Below, piece after piece: positions 21,050-33,700 of a DNA stretch of 64,000 nt. The DNA is from Nissolia schottii. Its lineage: Eukaryota > Streptophyta > Magnoliopsida > Fabales > Fabaceae. The stretch is taken from the NCBI GenBank assembly GCA_003254905.1, contig QANU01099724.1:1-64000 (forward strand), in the 5' to 3' direction. The translations under genes and the position numbers were made by a program. The notes under the pieces were generated by a model. It saw only the letters and a program-made list of their open reading frames with translations, had not been told where the DNA came from and did not search any database. Numbering within the stretch: position 1 is the first letter of the stretch; the number at the start of each line of letters is the position of its first letter.

Positions 21050-21727
21050 GTTTCATCAAAGCATTAAGAAAACTAAAAAATGCCCAATTTTTTATTTATT
21101 TATCAAAGGCATAGATATTTATTCCATAAGAAAACAAAAATAAAAAGGGTCATAAAATACAGTTGCAAAGAAAAAGAAGGATATCTCAAAGACATGCAAG
21201 CTTTAAAATCAAACCAACAAAAGAACGGAAGCCTTAAAAGATGAGCCTAATTAAAACTTCAAATGTAGAATTAGGCAAAATTCTAAGCACTAATTAGGTT
21301 GTTAAGGGAAATAGATTTTCCTTCACAATCTTTCTTTACCCTTGCTTGCTTGACAACCTACGTTTTAGGAGCAAACAAGAGCATGGAGATTAAGCTACTT
21401 AGAGCAACCCTTGATACTATTCTCTTGTATGAACTTAGTCACTACTCCCTAAGGATTACATTTGTAAGATCCAGAATTCTAGCTTGTCACTTTACCTTCT
21501 TCATCATCATCTTCTTTGTCGTTGTCCTCTACACTTTCTGGCATGTTTTGCTGTCAAATGGCAACCACAATTGAACCAATAGAAGATCTGATACAAGGCC
21601 TAGCTATGATGATGAGCTAACCGATGACCAAGAGGTTAGAAATAGAGGTGAAAATTGAACAACAACAGTTGATGGAACAAAGGTTTTATGGCGAACTTGG
21701 GTGTGATGAAATAGGATTGAGTCTGCG
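21050..21727. other. Spacer with no recognised gene
   Basis: AT-rich sequence with a few short open frames, none recognised. It separates the LINE fragment from the gypsy-like LTR. A short frame near 21299-21574 has a hydrophobic end but shows no family match or gene context, so I do not call it. Confidence 0.4.
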
Positions 21728-22352
21728 TGTCACGCCCTTAGGATGTGACAGCACGTACGGCTACTGCCTCTACGGAAGCTCTGGCATGGCATACTAACGT
21801 TCATGCAGAATAAAATAAACAACATATATAAATAAATGATTGGTTTTATAAATATTTAATAATAATAATAATATTTGAATTACATCTTGTTGAAGAAAAG
21901 CTGAAAAGATAACTAATGTATAAATGATAATGGGGAATCCTGCCCTAGAAAATTTGGAGCATATCTAACAATATAACCCTTGGTAGATCCCACTACAAAA
22001 CGGAGCTTACTATTGACGTTGGACCTCACTGCTATTAGACAAGGGAGACATTCTCACTTTCCTCTACTGTATCTGAAAAATAACATGACAGAGGAGTGAG
22101 TCGTAAACTTAATGATGGGTACCTCAGTACCACTCACATAACAAATACTACATGAAATACAAAGTACATATATATAGTTGGACAATAATTAAAGCATATG
22201 AAAACAAGGCTAGAAAGTAACTATTGAAAGTAAATTTGTCCTGTCTACAGCGTGTGCTTGCCTCTAACAGAGGGGCGCAAGGAGAAATGACTCTCGATCC
22301 TCGATTCAAGGGAGCATGAGCTCGACCTTGCTTCACCAGGATAAATTCTCGT

Positions 22353-23261
22353 TGTTAGAATATCTATTAGAATAAAATAATATCAGTATTATATCTTTAA
22401 TTGATTTAGACTAATTTAGTTTAATATTTAAATTGATTCTATTTTTGTATTTTTCATTATGGTCCTAGTCTATAAATAGACTTTATTTCATTATAAGTGA
22501 CATGACCTTCACTAATACAAAAACCTTTGTTGTTTATCTTTCTCTGCCTTTTGTTATTTTCTCCATAATATTTTCCCTATGCCATCATGAAATCTCACAT
22601 GGTATCAAAGCTATGACACCCTTCATGAGTCATCTTTTCGCTTCCGCTACCTCGAAGCTTAGGCTCTCCACTTTCTACAAAAACTCTCTTTTGCCAATCT
22701 CCATAAAGCTCTCTAATATGTCTTTTTTGTTCATCCCTCCCGACCCCAGTTAACTACATGACCACCATCACCGTGATAGTCGCTTCCTAATTTGTTGTCG
22801 CCTTTGCTGCCTTTGTGCAACTCTTGATATTGTTGCCTATCACTGCCTCTGTGCAGCCACCGATGTTGCATATCGATGCCTCTATTCAGCCCCCAATGTT
22901 GCCTATCACTTCCTATGCACATCCCCTGATGTTGCCTATCACTCGACAACCTCCATTCCTTTGTGACAAGCTTAAAGCTCGAGGAGCTTTAGCTTGAGGG
23001 AGGTGTTAGAATATCTATTAGAATAAAATAATATCAGTATTATATCTTTGATTGATTTAGACTGATTTAGTTTAATATTTAAATTGATTCTATCTTTGTA
23101 TTTTTTATTATGTTCCTAGCCTATAAATAGGTTTTATTTCATTGTAAGTGACACAACCTTGACACAACCTTCACTAATACAAAATTTTTTACTGTTTATC
23201 CTTCTCTGCCTCTTGTTATTTTCTTCGCAATATTTTCCTAATTCCATCATGAAATCTCACA
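22353..23261 (+). mobile_element. TRIM (terminal-repeat retrotransposon in miniature), whole in layout
   Basis: Two direct LTRs, 22353-22599 (247 bp) and 23004-23261 (258 bp), both start TGTTAGAATATCTATTAG and end ATGAAATCTCACA. By eye they are about nine-tenths identical, suggesting an insertion a few million years old at usual plant rates. Directly inside the first LTR lies a primer-binding site TGGTATCAAAGC (22600-22611), one base from the initiator-Met tRNA type. A purine tract GAGGGAGG (22996-23003) precedes the second LTR. The 404-bp interior has no gag or pol, but it holds a 33-bp tandem repeat (22831-22947). No clean target duplication was found. TRIMs depend on other elements' proteins to move. 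Confidence 0.85.
22831..22947 (+). repeat. 33-bp tandem repeat inside the TRIM
   Basis: Three full 33-bp units (22831-22863, 22864-22896, 22897-22929) and a partial fourth each begin TGTTGCCTATC or a close variant. The period is a multiple of three, so one frame reads as diverged 11-residue repeats of the type MLPIT..., IQPP. Whether this is ever translated is unknown. Confidence 0.8.
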
Positions 23262-24639
23262 ATTTCGGGGTACGCTGGAACCCGGATACTGGATCTGTGA
23301 AGATATACAGACCCTAAAGTTGTATAATACTGAATCTGAACTGTGGGGACACTGACCCCATCTAAAAATGAATTTGATCTGCGGAGACACTGACCCCATA
23401 TATATATATATACTAGCTGAGCTGAGCCCACTACCTTAAGGCATACTGTTTGTGAAGTCTTTTAGTTGGATGAGCTAGATTGACTACCAAAGTTGTTAGA
23501 TACTAAGCATATTATTTATGGAAGGTAGCATCTTAGCTAGTTTGTGCTTTAGTCTTGTTACTCGTCCTGAACTAAGGACTGTGGTCCTGTGCTTAGGGAG
23601 GTTCCCAAAAAAGAGAGATGGGTCACCACGGTTAGCTTAAGTACCAAGTCTTTCCTATTCAAAACCTTCCCTTAGCTAGGGCCCTCTCTTAGCTAGAGTC
23701 TTTATTAGGGTCTGTTCTGTAAACCTAACCAAATAGTGCTAAAGATATCATCATGCATCATATAACATTTACATGGGTCTGATCAATACTAGCATATCAT
23801 CAACTAAGCATGTTGAATAACAGATAATAATAATAACAACTCTAAGCAAAACTGACTCAATTGACGGACCACTAATGTGGCACATCGTCGACGCACTAGG
23901 ACTTCCACTCACCTACAAAAGCCTAAGACTAGGGAGCATTAGCACTGGAAGCTCCAAGCGGCATAGCGTTCTCACCTGGACATGCCAACAAGCACCACAC
24001 CATCAAAAAAAAAAAAAATAATTGAAGGGCATCACGGTAGTGAACTGGCATCGCCACGACAGTCGTGGACCACCACCGCGCTACCACTACCAAATTAGCA
24101 GCGTTGAGGCCTACTACCATAGGTCATCCCTAAAAGGACAGGCTACCTACCCTAGGTGAAGATGTTGCATCTTCACAAAAGAGAAAAGGAAGATTAGCAA
24201 GAAACTCCACGCTTGAGGGAGGAAGTTAAAGCTCTGAACAAGTTGTAGAGCTGAGGGGGAGCTCTATTTATAAGCAGAGAGATGGGCCTTAGGAGACTAT
24301 AGTTAGGGTTTCTGGTGACCTCCATGTCACTGTAGAGCTATGGGAGCACTGCAGCGCGTCCCTCATCCCGTGTCGCTGTAGCGCGCCTTTGAAAGCTTGG
24401 GTCTTCACGTTCTTCCGCCCTTCCCCTTTTTAGAAAACTATGGGTTTTTACAATCCCCCCTTCAGATATTGAGTCCTCTAAATGTCATGTGACTCTAACA
24501 TCACAAAAAAATATGGACGTGCTTTGATTGGAATGAACATGCATAAGGTTATGACATACTAGCACATAAACATACATGAAATCTTTAACACATACACACA
24601 TAAGCATACATGTTATATGATTCACATAAGGAAGATTGA

Positions 24640-25930
24640 CGCGGAATACATGACTAGAATATACCTATTGCGTGGTGTTCGCTAGCTGATTGTTCTGACA
24701 GGTTAGGCAATTAATGCACAATATGCCTATAGTGCCCTGGCTTGCTCCTCGTTTACCTGGTCCTCTACCATTTTTGTTTCTACCAGCCTACATTGTGTTA
24801 CTGTTCTATGGTACTGACTGAGTTGTTTGAGCAGAAAAATTTGGTTGCACGAAACCCTAACTCGAAGCTTCTACCAAGAGTGGGCAATCTCTCTTGATAT
24901 GGCCTTCCTGACCACAACTAAAATTCTCCCTCATCCCCTATCTGCATAGACCCAAATGTGCCTTGCCAGAAGTCTGACATTGGAGCTTAGTATGACCTGA
25001 TTGCCCAGAGCCTTGTTCACTAAACTACATACTGCCTCTTGACTGAGTTTATGATGGAGGTGGGAGCATTGGAGTGGGCTTTGAGTAAGCACCATGTCCT
25101 AATGGCAACCCATGCTAACTTTATTGCCTTTGATTCTTAAAGCTACTTGAGAATGAGCCATTAGTCTTGGCCTTCTTCCCAGTTGGGGGAACTCCACTAC
25201 CCTCAGTTATGCTGATCTTGGCACAAAGCACAACATCCACAATTTCTACATAAGCCAATGCGATACTCCATGAGTAACCCCTTGTTGAAACAATTGACCT
25301 CTGTTGCTGGCATCGAAATGAGGCTAGAGGCTACTTGGGACAAGTGGGTGAACTGCTCATCATACTCTATCACTGTCTTGCCTGTCATCATCTTTAGCTG
25401 AGCAACTGATCAATCATCTTATCAATCCTACTCGAGGGAAGAAAATGATCCAGAAATGCTGCGGAGAACTCTTCCCAAGTAGGCGGTGGTCCATCCTTTC
25501 TATCATCCTTGAACTCCTTGTGCCAAAGGTCAACCTGACCTTCTAGCTAGAAGTCTGGCAGGTATGTTGCCTTCTATGACGGAAACATGGAGAATTATGG
25601 TCATCTTCTCAATCTGACTGAGGAACTCTAGTAAGTCCTTCTTTATGAGTCTTCCCATGAACTTGGGAGGTCCCAAATTCCTAAAGCAGTTGATGATAGT
25701 TGCCTCAGTATTGGTGTGCTACATCCTCATATGAAGCTGGGCAGTGAGCGCATCTGCTAACGTAGTCATAGCTTGCTCCATTTTCACTAAATGGCAGCGA
25801 GAGCCTGAGAAACTGTTGATACAATTGCGAAGGATACAACAATAGAAATGGTTAACCATAATTCTCCTGAGGAAAGGAATAGGAAAACCATATAAGAATA
25901 TGAAAGAAGACTCTGACATGGCAACTGGAG
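24640..25930 (-). mobile_element. Ty3/gypsy gag remnant, broken
   Basis: The minus-strand frame at 25203-25391 reads TVIEYDEQFTHLSQ followed by FNKGLLMEYRIGLC, a typical plant Ty3 retrotrans_gag segment. Further downstream on the same strand, near 24870-24935, CGQEGHIKRDC is a CCHC zinc knuckle. Together with the polypurine tract and LTR at 21728-24452 this suggests a minus-strand gypsy element. The recognised parts are gag, zinc knuckle, purine tract and 3' LTR, and no pol is recognised. It is broken in many places and judged old. Confidence 0.7.
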
Positions 25931-26630
25931 AGGAATAGGGGACTTACCACTTGTGAAGAACACTTGAACGACCGCATTTGAGCTCCTACGCTCCCCCAAA
26001 GATACAAGTAAAACTTCACAAGGGTCCACACTCAGAGGGACCCTTACTTGCACTTGTGGAGAAATAATAAAAGTTATTATCTTCCAATACATGCTAAGAC
26101 TCATGAGGTAAGACTCTATTTATGGGGGGAAGACTAACACCTCCACACTCTCACATAACTGTTGTGGAACTTTGAAGGTAGTGTTGTGCTCTATTGCGCT
26201 CACACAATGCAATTGCGTTGGCACCTAGCACCATTGCGCCACAAGAGCGCAATTGCGTTGGTGTCAGTGGAGCCTAGTGCCATTGCGTTGGTGTTGGGGT
26301 CTAGAAGTCAACCTTTTTTTACTATGAGGGTCCATTACAGGTTACTTTAGATATTCTATCCTACACTTTAAGGTCACTGAACGTACTAGCCATCACACAT
26401 GAGATCAGTAGTTGTGTGTAGGATCCCGTCCAGACATATAGAACTCAATTGATAACATGTCATATATGTTTTGGATGATGTGTATGGCTTGATTGTACTG
26501 TGTGTGTATTTGTCTCAATTCAGATGAGCAGGTAGTGCAGATACACTGTAAGCCCTAATGTCAGTTTTGGTCATGTGATTTTAGTGCCTCCATGTGCCTC
26601 ATAAACTAATGTCGCTAGGGAACCAATCTC
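25931..26630 (-). repeat. Probable 5' LTR/leader remains of a gypsy-type element
   Basis: Upstream of the gag remnant (minus direction). A minus-strand TATA-like CATAAATAGAGTC lies near 26125. A cluster of short repeated phrases such as GCAATTGCGTTGG occurs at 26200-26300. It does not match the 21728-24452 LTR by eye, so it may belong to a second element. No boundaries are defined. Confidence 0.3.
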
Positions 26631-26638
26631 GACAAAAC

Positions 26639-26722
26639 AAGGTTGGGAACTAGTCTTGCCTTGACCAAGGTTAGGAGCCAGTCCTACCTTGATTGAGGTT
26701 GAGAGTCAGTCTTTCCTCGAAA
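26639..26722. repeat. 28-bp minisatellite, three units
   Basis: Three 28-bp units (26639-26666, 26667-26694, 26695-26722) follow the pattern aaggttgggaactagtcttg, then ccttgacc, with substitutions between units. A partial unit precedes them. No gene overlaps it. Confidence 0.75.
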
Positions 26723-26744
26723 CCTCGTATGGAGGTGGACCATG

Positions 26745-28290
26745 GCTAACCCAATGTCGCTACAGACTCTACAACCGTAGCTAACATTTTAGAAACGCCT
26801 TGTTTAGCTACTGTTTTACTGGATTTTTGGTCAATGGGACGACCAAAATTGCAGTTTCGCTTCTCGATCTCGATTCGGGGAATGGAAGCAATTCCTCTAG
26901 TGAATTCTCACGATTTTATCAATAGTGGAAAAGAGAGAATTAAAATGAATAACTTTAATAATATTGCAATATAGAAGTACAAGTAGATAGGCTGGAAATT
27001 ACATAAACAAACTTGAAAGTAAAAGGAAGAACTAAAAGAGAACTAAACTGAAAGTAAAATACATAAGTAAAAAAAGAACTAAAAGAGATTGGGTGAGGAA
27101 AGAAATAGAAGAGGAAGAGGAAATTACATAAGTAGAAGAAGAATGAAATACAAAACGAGTGAGAAAAGAAATAGAGGAGATTGAGAATTTACACAAAGGA
27201 AAAAAAAAGTTGATAATGGAACGTTTGATATTTTTCGGTGTACCTATTGGTGTCACGATGACGGGAGGATGTGTGAGATACTTGTCAAGCAAATCCAATC
27301 TATCTAATTTGGATTTTACTAATCCTATTTATAAAAAATCTAATGTCTAATAGCCTTAAGCGCGGTTTCTTTCTACAGCCTCGAGTGGTTATTTTCTGAA
27401 TGTAACTTCTTGCAACTGCTCTTCAATTTGAATTTAAATTTGCCTTGAGTCTCTTAATGTGTCCAATTATTCGCGTTGCCTCTTTGCTTTGAGTCATGCT
27501 TCATCCCACTCTTTCTTAATTGATTTGAATATATAAACGCTTCTTGGTTGAAGACCTGCCACATTGACTTGTTGCTTGATAACTTCCCATGTATAACTTC
27601 TTATAATTGTTCCAGTTTCTTAACTTCTTCATCATGACTCATAAGTTGCTTCCCACGTGCATTCCTTCCTTCAAATTGCCATATCTTTGAATTTGAATTG
27701 ATATGTTGAGTCCATGAGACACGTGGACACATCTTGGACACATGCATCCATTTCTTTCAATGAAACCTGCATGTATTACTTAACTTATATGCTACAAAGC
27801 GACCCAATACTTGCCTTGTTCCATTACTTTTCAATTGCACCAATAAAAATTCCTTGGCCACTTGGTGTAGAGCCATTTATTTTGGCATTGTTGACCCATA
27901 AAAATGCATTGTTGACCCATACATATATTTTTTTGTTTCTTGCTTCCTCACTTTAAATTACATGCTTCAACCCTCTATTTTTGTTGCAGCCGACCTTCAC
28001 ACCTTATATTCAACCCTTATGCATCCTTAGTTGATTTAAAGACTCAAATGCCTCTTCACAAATTATTAATAGTCACCTGTCATCAGGGAGTCGCTTTTAT
28101 AATTTGTTATTGGTTGCCTCGAGGACACTATTAGATCACCTATCACAAAATAAGACTTAATGACCATTTTCCTAACTTAACAAATTTTTGATATAACAGC
28201 TACGAACCATTGCAACATACTGTTAGCCACAGTTCTTTTGCAAATTAGCTACAATTAAAACTATAGCTAATCAACGTCTTTTTTTTAGTG
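26745..28290. repeat. Probable DNA-transposon remnant with repeated subterminal motifs
   Basis: Motifs of the type GTAGCTAA / TTAGCTAC cluster at both edges (26768-26815 and 28198-28285), as in subterminal regions of CACTA-like elements. The middle has only short, unrecognised frames. I could not find terminal inverted repeats or a target duplication, so the class is a weak inference. Confidence 0.25.
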
Positions 28291-29100
28291 GATAGAGAAC
28301 CCAAAATTTTGGGAGATTTACACTAATGAGTTAAGTGAGAAACCACAAAAGTAAGTCGAACGAAACATTTTTATACAAAACTTTAAGACAATAGGTTTAT
28401 GAGTTTTCCCACTTTTATACTTTTCACTTATTAATTGATGTAAGACTTTTTACACTTAAACTCTACCTTTTGGTGGACAGTTAAAAAAATTTGGTAAAGG
28501 AAAAAGATATGCATTCAGCTGAAGTAATAACTTTTGATAGACATCATTCAAAAAATTACAAAAACCAAAAGATATCCTTATATTCAGTTGAACTAGGATC
28601 TTTTGTTAGATACCAATTCTTTTTACCGTATGGATCTTATTAAAACAAGCAGGGATTAAATAACAGAGGGCCCTGCTATGAGCCAGCTTTGCTCAAATCC
28701 ATAGAAAACTTGCACCAAAGTGAGATTGTGTCCCAAACAGCAACCTTGACTCCTCAAAAATACTATTGATTGATCTATAAATTTATTATACTTTACAAAA
28801 GATTCTAAGCTACCATTATCATTTAACACAAAAATGATTTAGTAATACATTAATAGACAAAATAGCCTAATTTATAAGTTTATTAAAACTAACTTTTTAG
28901 CATTGCATGAATATACAACTTAGTTAAAGAAAGGTTCACAAAGTCTCGCTGAATGTGCTTTAGACTATTTACACCAATCTTTCCACCCATTTTTTCTTCT
29001 GTTTAACGATTAGTCTTATTAAAGATCATACAACTTTGCCATTGTGGTCAAAAGGATGGAAGGGTTAAATCAGGTGTGATCTTCTGCTATATATGTTAAA
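28291..29100. other. AT-rich spacer, nothing recognised
   Basis: No open frame, RNA gene or bounded repeat is recognised here. Confidence 0.4.
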
Positions 29101-29104
29101 TAAG

Positions 29105-29510
29105 TGTTTGTATATTGGCCTGAAGCTTGTGGCTAGCTTAGGGGTTCAGCAATCACAGTTTGAAACTGATTCTAATTGTGCTTAGAATTTAGTTGTTGGT
29201 GATATAGTCACTCAAGTCACCCCATGATCATTGCTATCAAGGAAATTATTAGTGGGGACTTGGTGGTGAGAGTCTTTCATATCTTTTGTGAGGCGAATAA
29301 TTGTGCTAATGGTTTTTGGCAAAGAAAGGAATCAACTGCCTATTGGGGGTTAAATTCCTCTCATTTTGTCCATCATTTATCTCTTTTGCTTGGTATGCTA
29401 ACCATGTTTTGGTATGATAGTGGATTATTAGGCCTAGTGCAAATATATTGTGATTTTCCGTCTCTACATGCCGTAAGTACACATGCTTTTTCTATGTAAG
29501 TCAAAACGTC
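29105..29510 (+). mobile_element. LINE RNase H-like fragment, broken
   Basis: Reading from about 29115 gives GLKLVASLGVQQSQFETDSN, then after a gap LVVRVFHIFCEANNCANGF. These match the last part of the RVT_3/RNase H domain of plant LINEs (usual patterns: LxLGxxxxxxETDS and REANxxAD). The copy is short and damaged by stops. It differs from the 20460 copy, so it represents a separate insertion. Confidence 0.55.
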
Positions 29511-30690
29511 TTTAACAATGTGTCGATATACGTTTAGATGATTGTGTAAAAGATGTTTTCACTAACGTTTTATAATTAAATTCTAAAGCTTATAAAAAAG
29601 AAATAAAAAAATTGAGATTAATTTTGATGGTATAATAAATTATTTTACATCATCAACTACTCATATCTTTTCTGGTGTGTGATTTTAATTTGAAATAATT
29701 ATGATAAGCGGCACGTATTTTAACTGATATTTCAATACTTGTGTTGATAATAGTAGCAAAATAAATCCACAATATTTCGTATGGTTAACACCTAGACAGA
29801 AATCCTGAACTGGAAAATATTGATGCACGGTTTTGTGGTTGTTGTGAATGAAGAAGGGAATAATGCTGTTATCAGTGGTTCAAATCAGCATGATGTTGAG
29901 CATCCACATCCACTACAGTTAAATCCATAGTTTTAAATCAATGCTCAGTCATATTTGGAAGGCACCTATAGACCATGAAAGATTCTTTTATTCTTTAGTT
30001 CCTGTAAAATGCACGGGAAACAACTATAGCTAGTGTAGCTGAAGTACTAATGCATCATGCGTCGGAATATAAAGAAGTATAGAACCTTGTTTAGTACCTC
30101 TTGACAATTGGTGCACGTTGTCTCACAATTTTTCAAAGATGTTGTGTCAAGAAAGGAGATTATCAGAATATATTTTCCCATTGCATTCAAACACCGATAA
30201 GAAAGAAGATTCTTAGATATTAGCAGTGTTTGAAGATATAACAAAATTATAAATATTCGGTTGGATCAAAATACAAAATAAATTTACATCGTATTATTAA
30301 CGTTAGATCTGGTGTATTCTTTCTATTTTATAAAGTTTTCTATGAATGAAATTATTTTCTTTCTATTAAGAGATTAAAAAACATTGCTTCCATTTGTTAA
30401 ACTCATCCATATCCCACGGGAGTGTTATTCCCATTTCATCAAATCAAATGGGTTTTAGATACCATTCCTGTCTGAAAGGTTGTAACATCAATTTGGTTTA
30501 GTTGGCACATAAAATGCTATATAAATATCTCTACTCGTATAACAAAAGAATTTGATGCTATACTTTATGTACCATTAGTTTGTGGCCTATGCATAAAAGT
30601 ATTATTACTATATACTATATATAACTGCAAAGCTTGGTGACAAAACATTATCATTTTAATGTGTGAGATGCAAATGGCAGGGAGGAATAT
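29511..30690. promoter_or_regulatory. Spacer and presumed promoter region of the HIPP gene
   Basis: AT-rich with no other gene. A TATA-like tract 'ctatatactatatataact' lies at 30607-30625, about 130 bp before the chosen start codon at 30751, which is plausible for a plant core promoter. No transcript evidence is available. Confidence 0.35.
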
Positions 30691-30750
30691 ATTCCATTGC
30701 TGGTTTCTTCGTTAGTTTGTCCTTCTTTCCTTTCCTTGTTTAAATCTACT

Positions 30751-33700
30751 ATGGCTTCCTTAATAGAGAGAGCTTTCGGCTCTGAAATCTCCACCTTTAT
30801 ATATCGTTGTTTTGTGCATAATCAAGATCAAGATCACCATCATCATCGCCATCATAACAACAACACAACCATCAATAAGAACTTCAAGATGCCCAAGGGT
30901 CGACCACTTTCATTACAGGTTTGCCTTTTAAATTAATATAGTAATAAATATATTTGTTTTTCTTAGTTGTTATTTGTTGAGACTTGAAAGTCCCGTACCA
31001 TGTGGGTGATTAATTAAAGAGAAGTAATAATATTAATTTTCTCCTATTACATTGCTGGACAAAACGTAGATCAAGTTTTTAAGTCCATTTCATTCATTTA
31101 TTTAATCATAAAATAATATGTAGATATTTTTATTGAAAAAAATACACACTTTTAATTTTTAAATTACTAATTTTAATAAAAATGAGCGCATGTTGACAAA
31201 TGGATAAAATTGACCTAAAGAATATCATACAATTTTTGTCCTATGTTGTTTCAGTACTCTTGCTCCAGCCATCATAAATACAAGTATTTAAATTTTTATT
31301 TTTAATTTTAATTTAAATGTGTTTCTAGTCCTTATAAATATAAGTTGTTTTATTTTTAGTCCCTCTAACTTTATTTTTCTTAGCCTATGGTCCATCTTTC
31401 TTATCTTGTGAAGTTTTTTTTGTGGTTGTGAAAATTGATTTTTATATGTATTTTAAAATATATTGTATATTAATCCCTAGAAATATTAAAATATTTAATT
31501 TTTATCGTTATAAATATTTTATAAGAATTTTTTGTAATTTAAGTGCTTAATCATTGGGCTTCTAATAACAATGGGACAAAAAAGACATTGAAAAAAAAAG
31601 GAGTGGAACTAAACGGCAAGAAAAAAAAAATCAGAGGGAGTAAAATTAAAATGACATATTTATAACGAATAAAAATATATTTAAACCTTATATTTTTTAT
31701 TTTCTTAATTTCAACTTATGTGATTGGATTTTCTTCCGTTAATTTTGAAATAAAGTTAAGTTGGAAGAAAGGGCTTGTTTGTGAACTAGTTGCGATCTTC
31801 ACTAGTGAATATAATTAATTAAACCTAAGTAACAGTGTTAATTTTATTAAAATAAATTGTTAAAAATGGCCCATGGCGTTATTAGCACGACGCTCTAACC
31901 AACTGAGCTAATAGGCATATTGTTCATATGTTGAAAACAATTAATTATTTAAATTAGTAATTATAACATTTTCTCTTATTTTGTTTTTGTTATTGAACTA
32001 TTACATATTTAACAAACTATAAAACGACACCTTTCAAGAAACCCTTCTATTTCTTATAGCCACCGATGAAAAAGAAAGAGCATAAAATATGACATTTTTT
32101 TGAAAAAAAATAAATAACAAATAAATAGCTCTTCTACTTGTTGGTTTTCAGACTGTTGAGCTGAAAGTAAGGATGTGCTGCGAAGGTTGCGAGAGAGTTG
32201 TTAAAAATGCCATTTACAAGCTCAGAGGTATGTCTATGTTGACATAATATAGAAAATAATATATAAATCATAGTTATCGAATATACATATATATATATAT
32301 AGATAGATAGGATGACGTTATATATAAGAGTGAGGTAAGTGAATCTTAATTATTAAATCTTTCATAAATAATTAAAATTAAAAGTTATAAAGATATCACA
32401 CTATCATTTAAAAAGTCATATGACTTTTTTATTCTTAATTTTGACTATTCATAAAAGATTTAATAACCAAGATTCAATCATGGCACTAAAGTTATTTCTC
32501 ATATATATATATATATATATATATAATAATGAAATATTAGATTCTTCGGCATACATATTAATTCTTACCTGCTGATTTTCGAGTGTTTTCGTACACAATA
32601 ATAGTCAAGCATCAGCTACGTTTTATTATTAATGTTATACAATAATTGATTTTGTATTGAATTTTTTAGTTCATGTTTAGTTTGAAGATGATTTTATCTT
32701 ATGAGTTTTGACTTATATTTTCTTTGGGTTATTTAAGAAGTTGCTTTTTGATTAGCTGAAAAGGCATATTGTTAATTGAATAAGTTATTAGCTGAATATT
32801 GTAGCCCGTGGTTGGGTAAATGAAAATTTAGCTACAAGTCTAAAATAATATAGGGATATTTTCTATAAAAATAAAAGTAAAAAAAGATTGATTTCTTCTT
32901 AAATTGACCCCAACTTAAGTATTTAAATACTTGAAGGTTCAATCCTTCTTTTTTTTTGGATAAATTTAAAGGTCCTTTCTCATGTTACTCTTTATCTCTT
33001 CTTGCTTATTTTAAATACGAAATATTAAAATTCATTTTCTTAGAAAAATGAAAAATAGGCAGAGAGTGTTGTTGTCCATATATTTCGTACCTAACAAAAC
33101 ATATGTGACAAAAAACACGCATGACATTCAGACATGCTACTATTGTTTCCCTTTTACCAACAACATATTTAACATGTGCTAAGAAAATGAACCAAATAAA
33201 TGATAGTTGCCTTTGGTTTTGGTTTTGCAATATTAATTCTCAATAAATAGGATTGATTTTAGTTATAATGAGTTTGATGAGTGTTATATGTTTGTTAGTT
33301 TCTCTAAATTAATTTTAATAAAAAGTAATAAATTTTCACTTTTTTTTAATCGATTTTAATGTAAGAATTGATTTAGAATTACTATCCAAACAAAATAGAA
33401 CGTGACTAAAAACAACTTTTGTATGTTATAATTGATTGTGACATTTCTCTATCTCATTTGATTCTAAACTGAGAATAATTCTCAAAATTGATTCTTAGCC
33501 TTAAGAATAGATTATGGAATAAGTGAAAATTTATTGTTTTTTTTTGTTGTCAAAATTACTTTTTGAAATACCACCAAATATAAATCACTTCACATCAAAA
33601 TCATCGTAAATAAAGAGTTTAATTTTGATATATTAACAATGCAAAAGATTTTTAATTTACACAGTTATCCAATCAATTCATTCAATTTATATAACTTTTT

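Larger units (their letters stand above)
21728..24452 (-). repeat. Ty3/gypsy-type LTR (minus orientation) interrupted by a TRIM
   Basis: Read on the minus strand it begins TGTAAAAACCCATAG, next to a purine tract (the complement of 'aatcccccc' at 24452-24460), and ends ...GGGCGTGACA. These are the TG...CA ends and polypurine tract expected for a 3' LTR. A TATA box (TATAAATAG on the minus strand, near 24265) fits the same orientation. The TRIM at 22353-23261 is inserted inside it. Boundaries are inferred from termini, without a second copy to compare. The terminal phrase resembles the end of the repeat at 56406. Confidence 0.5.
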
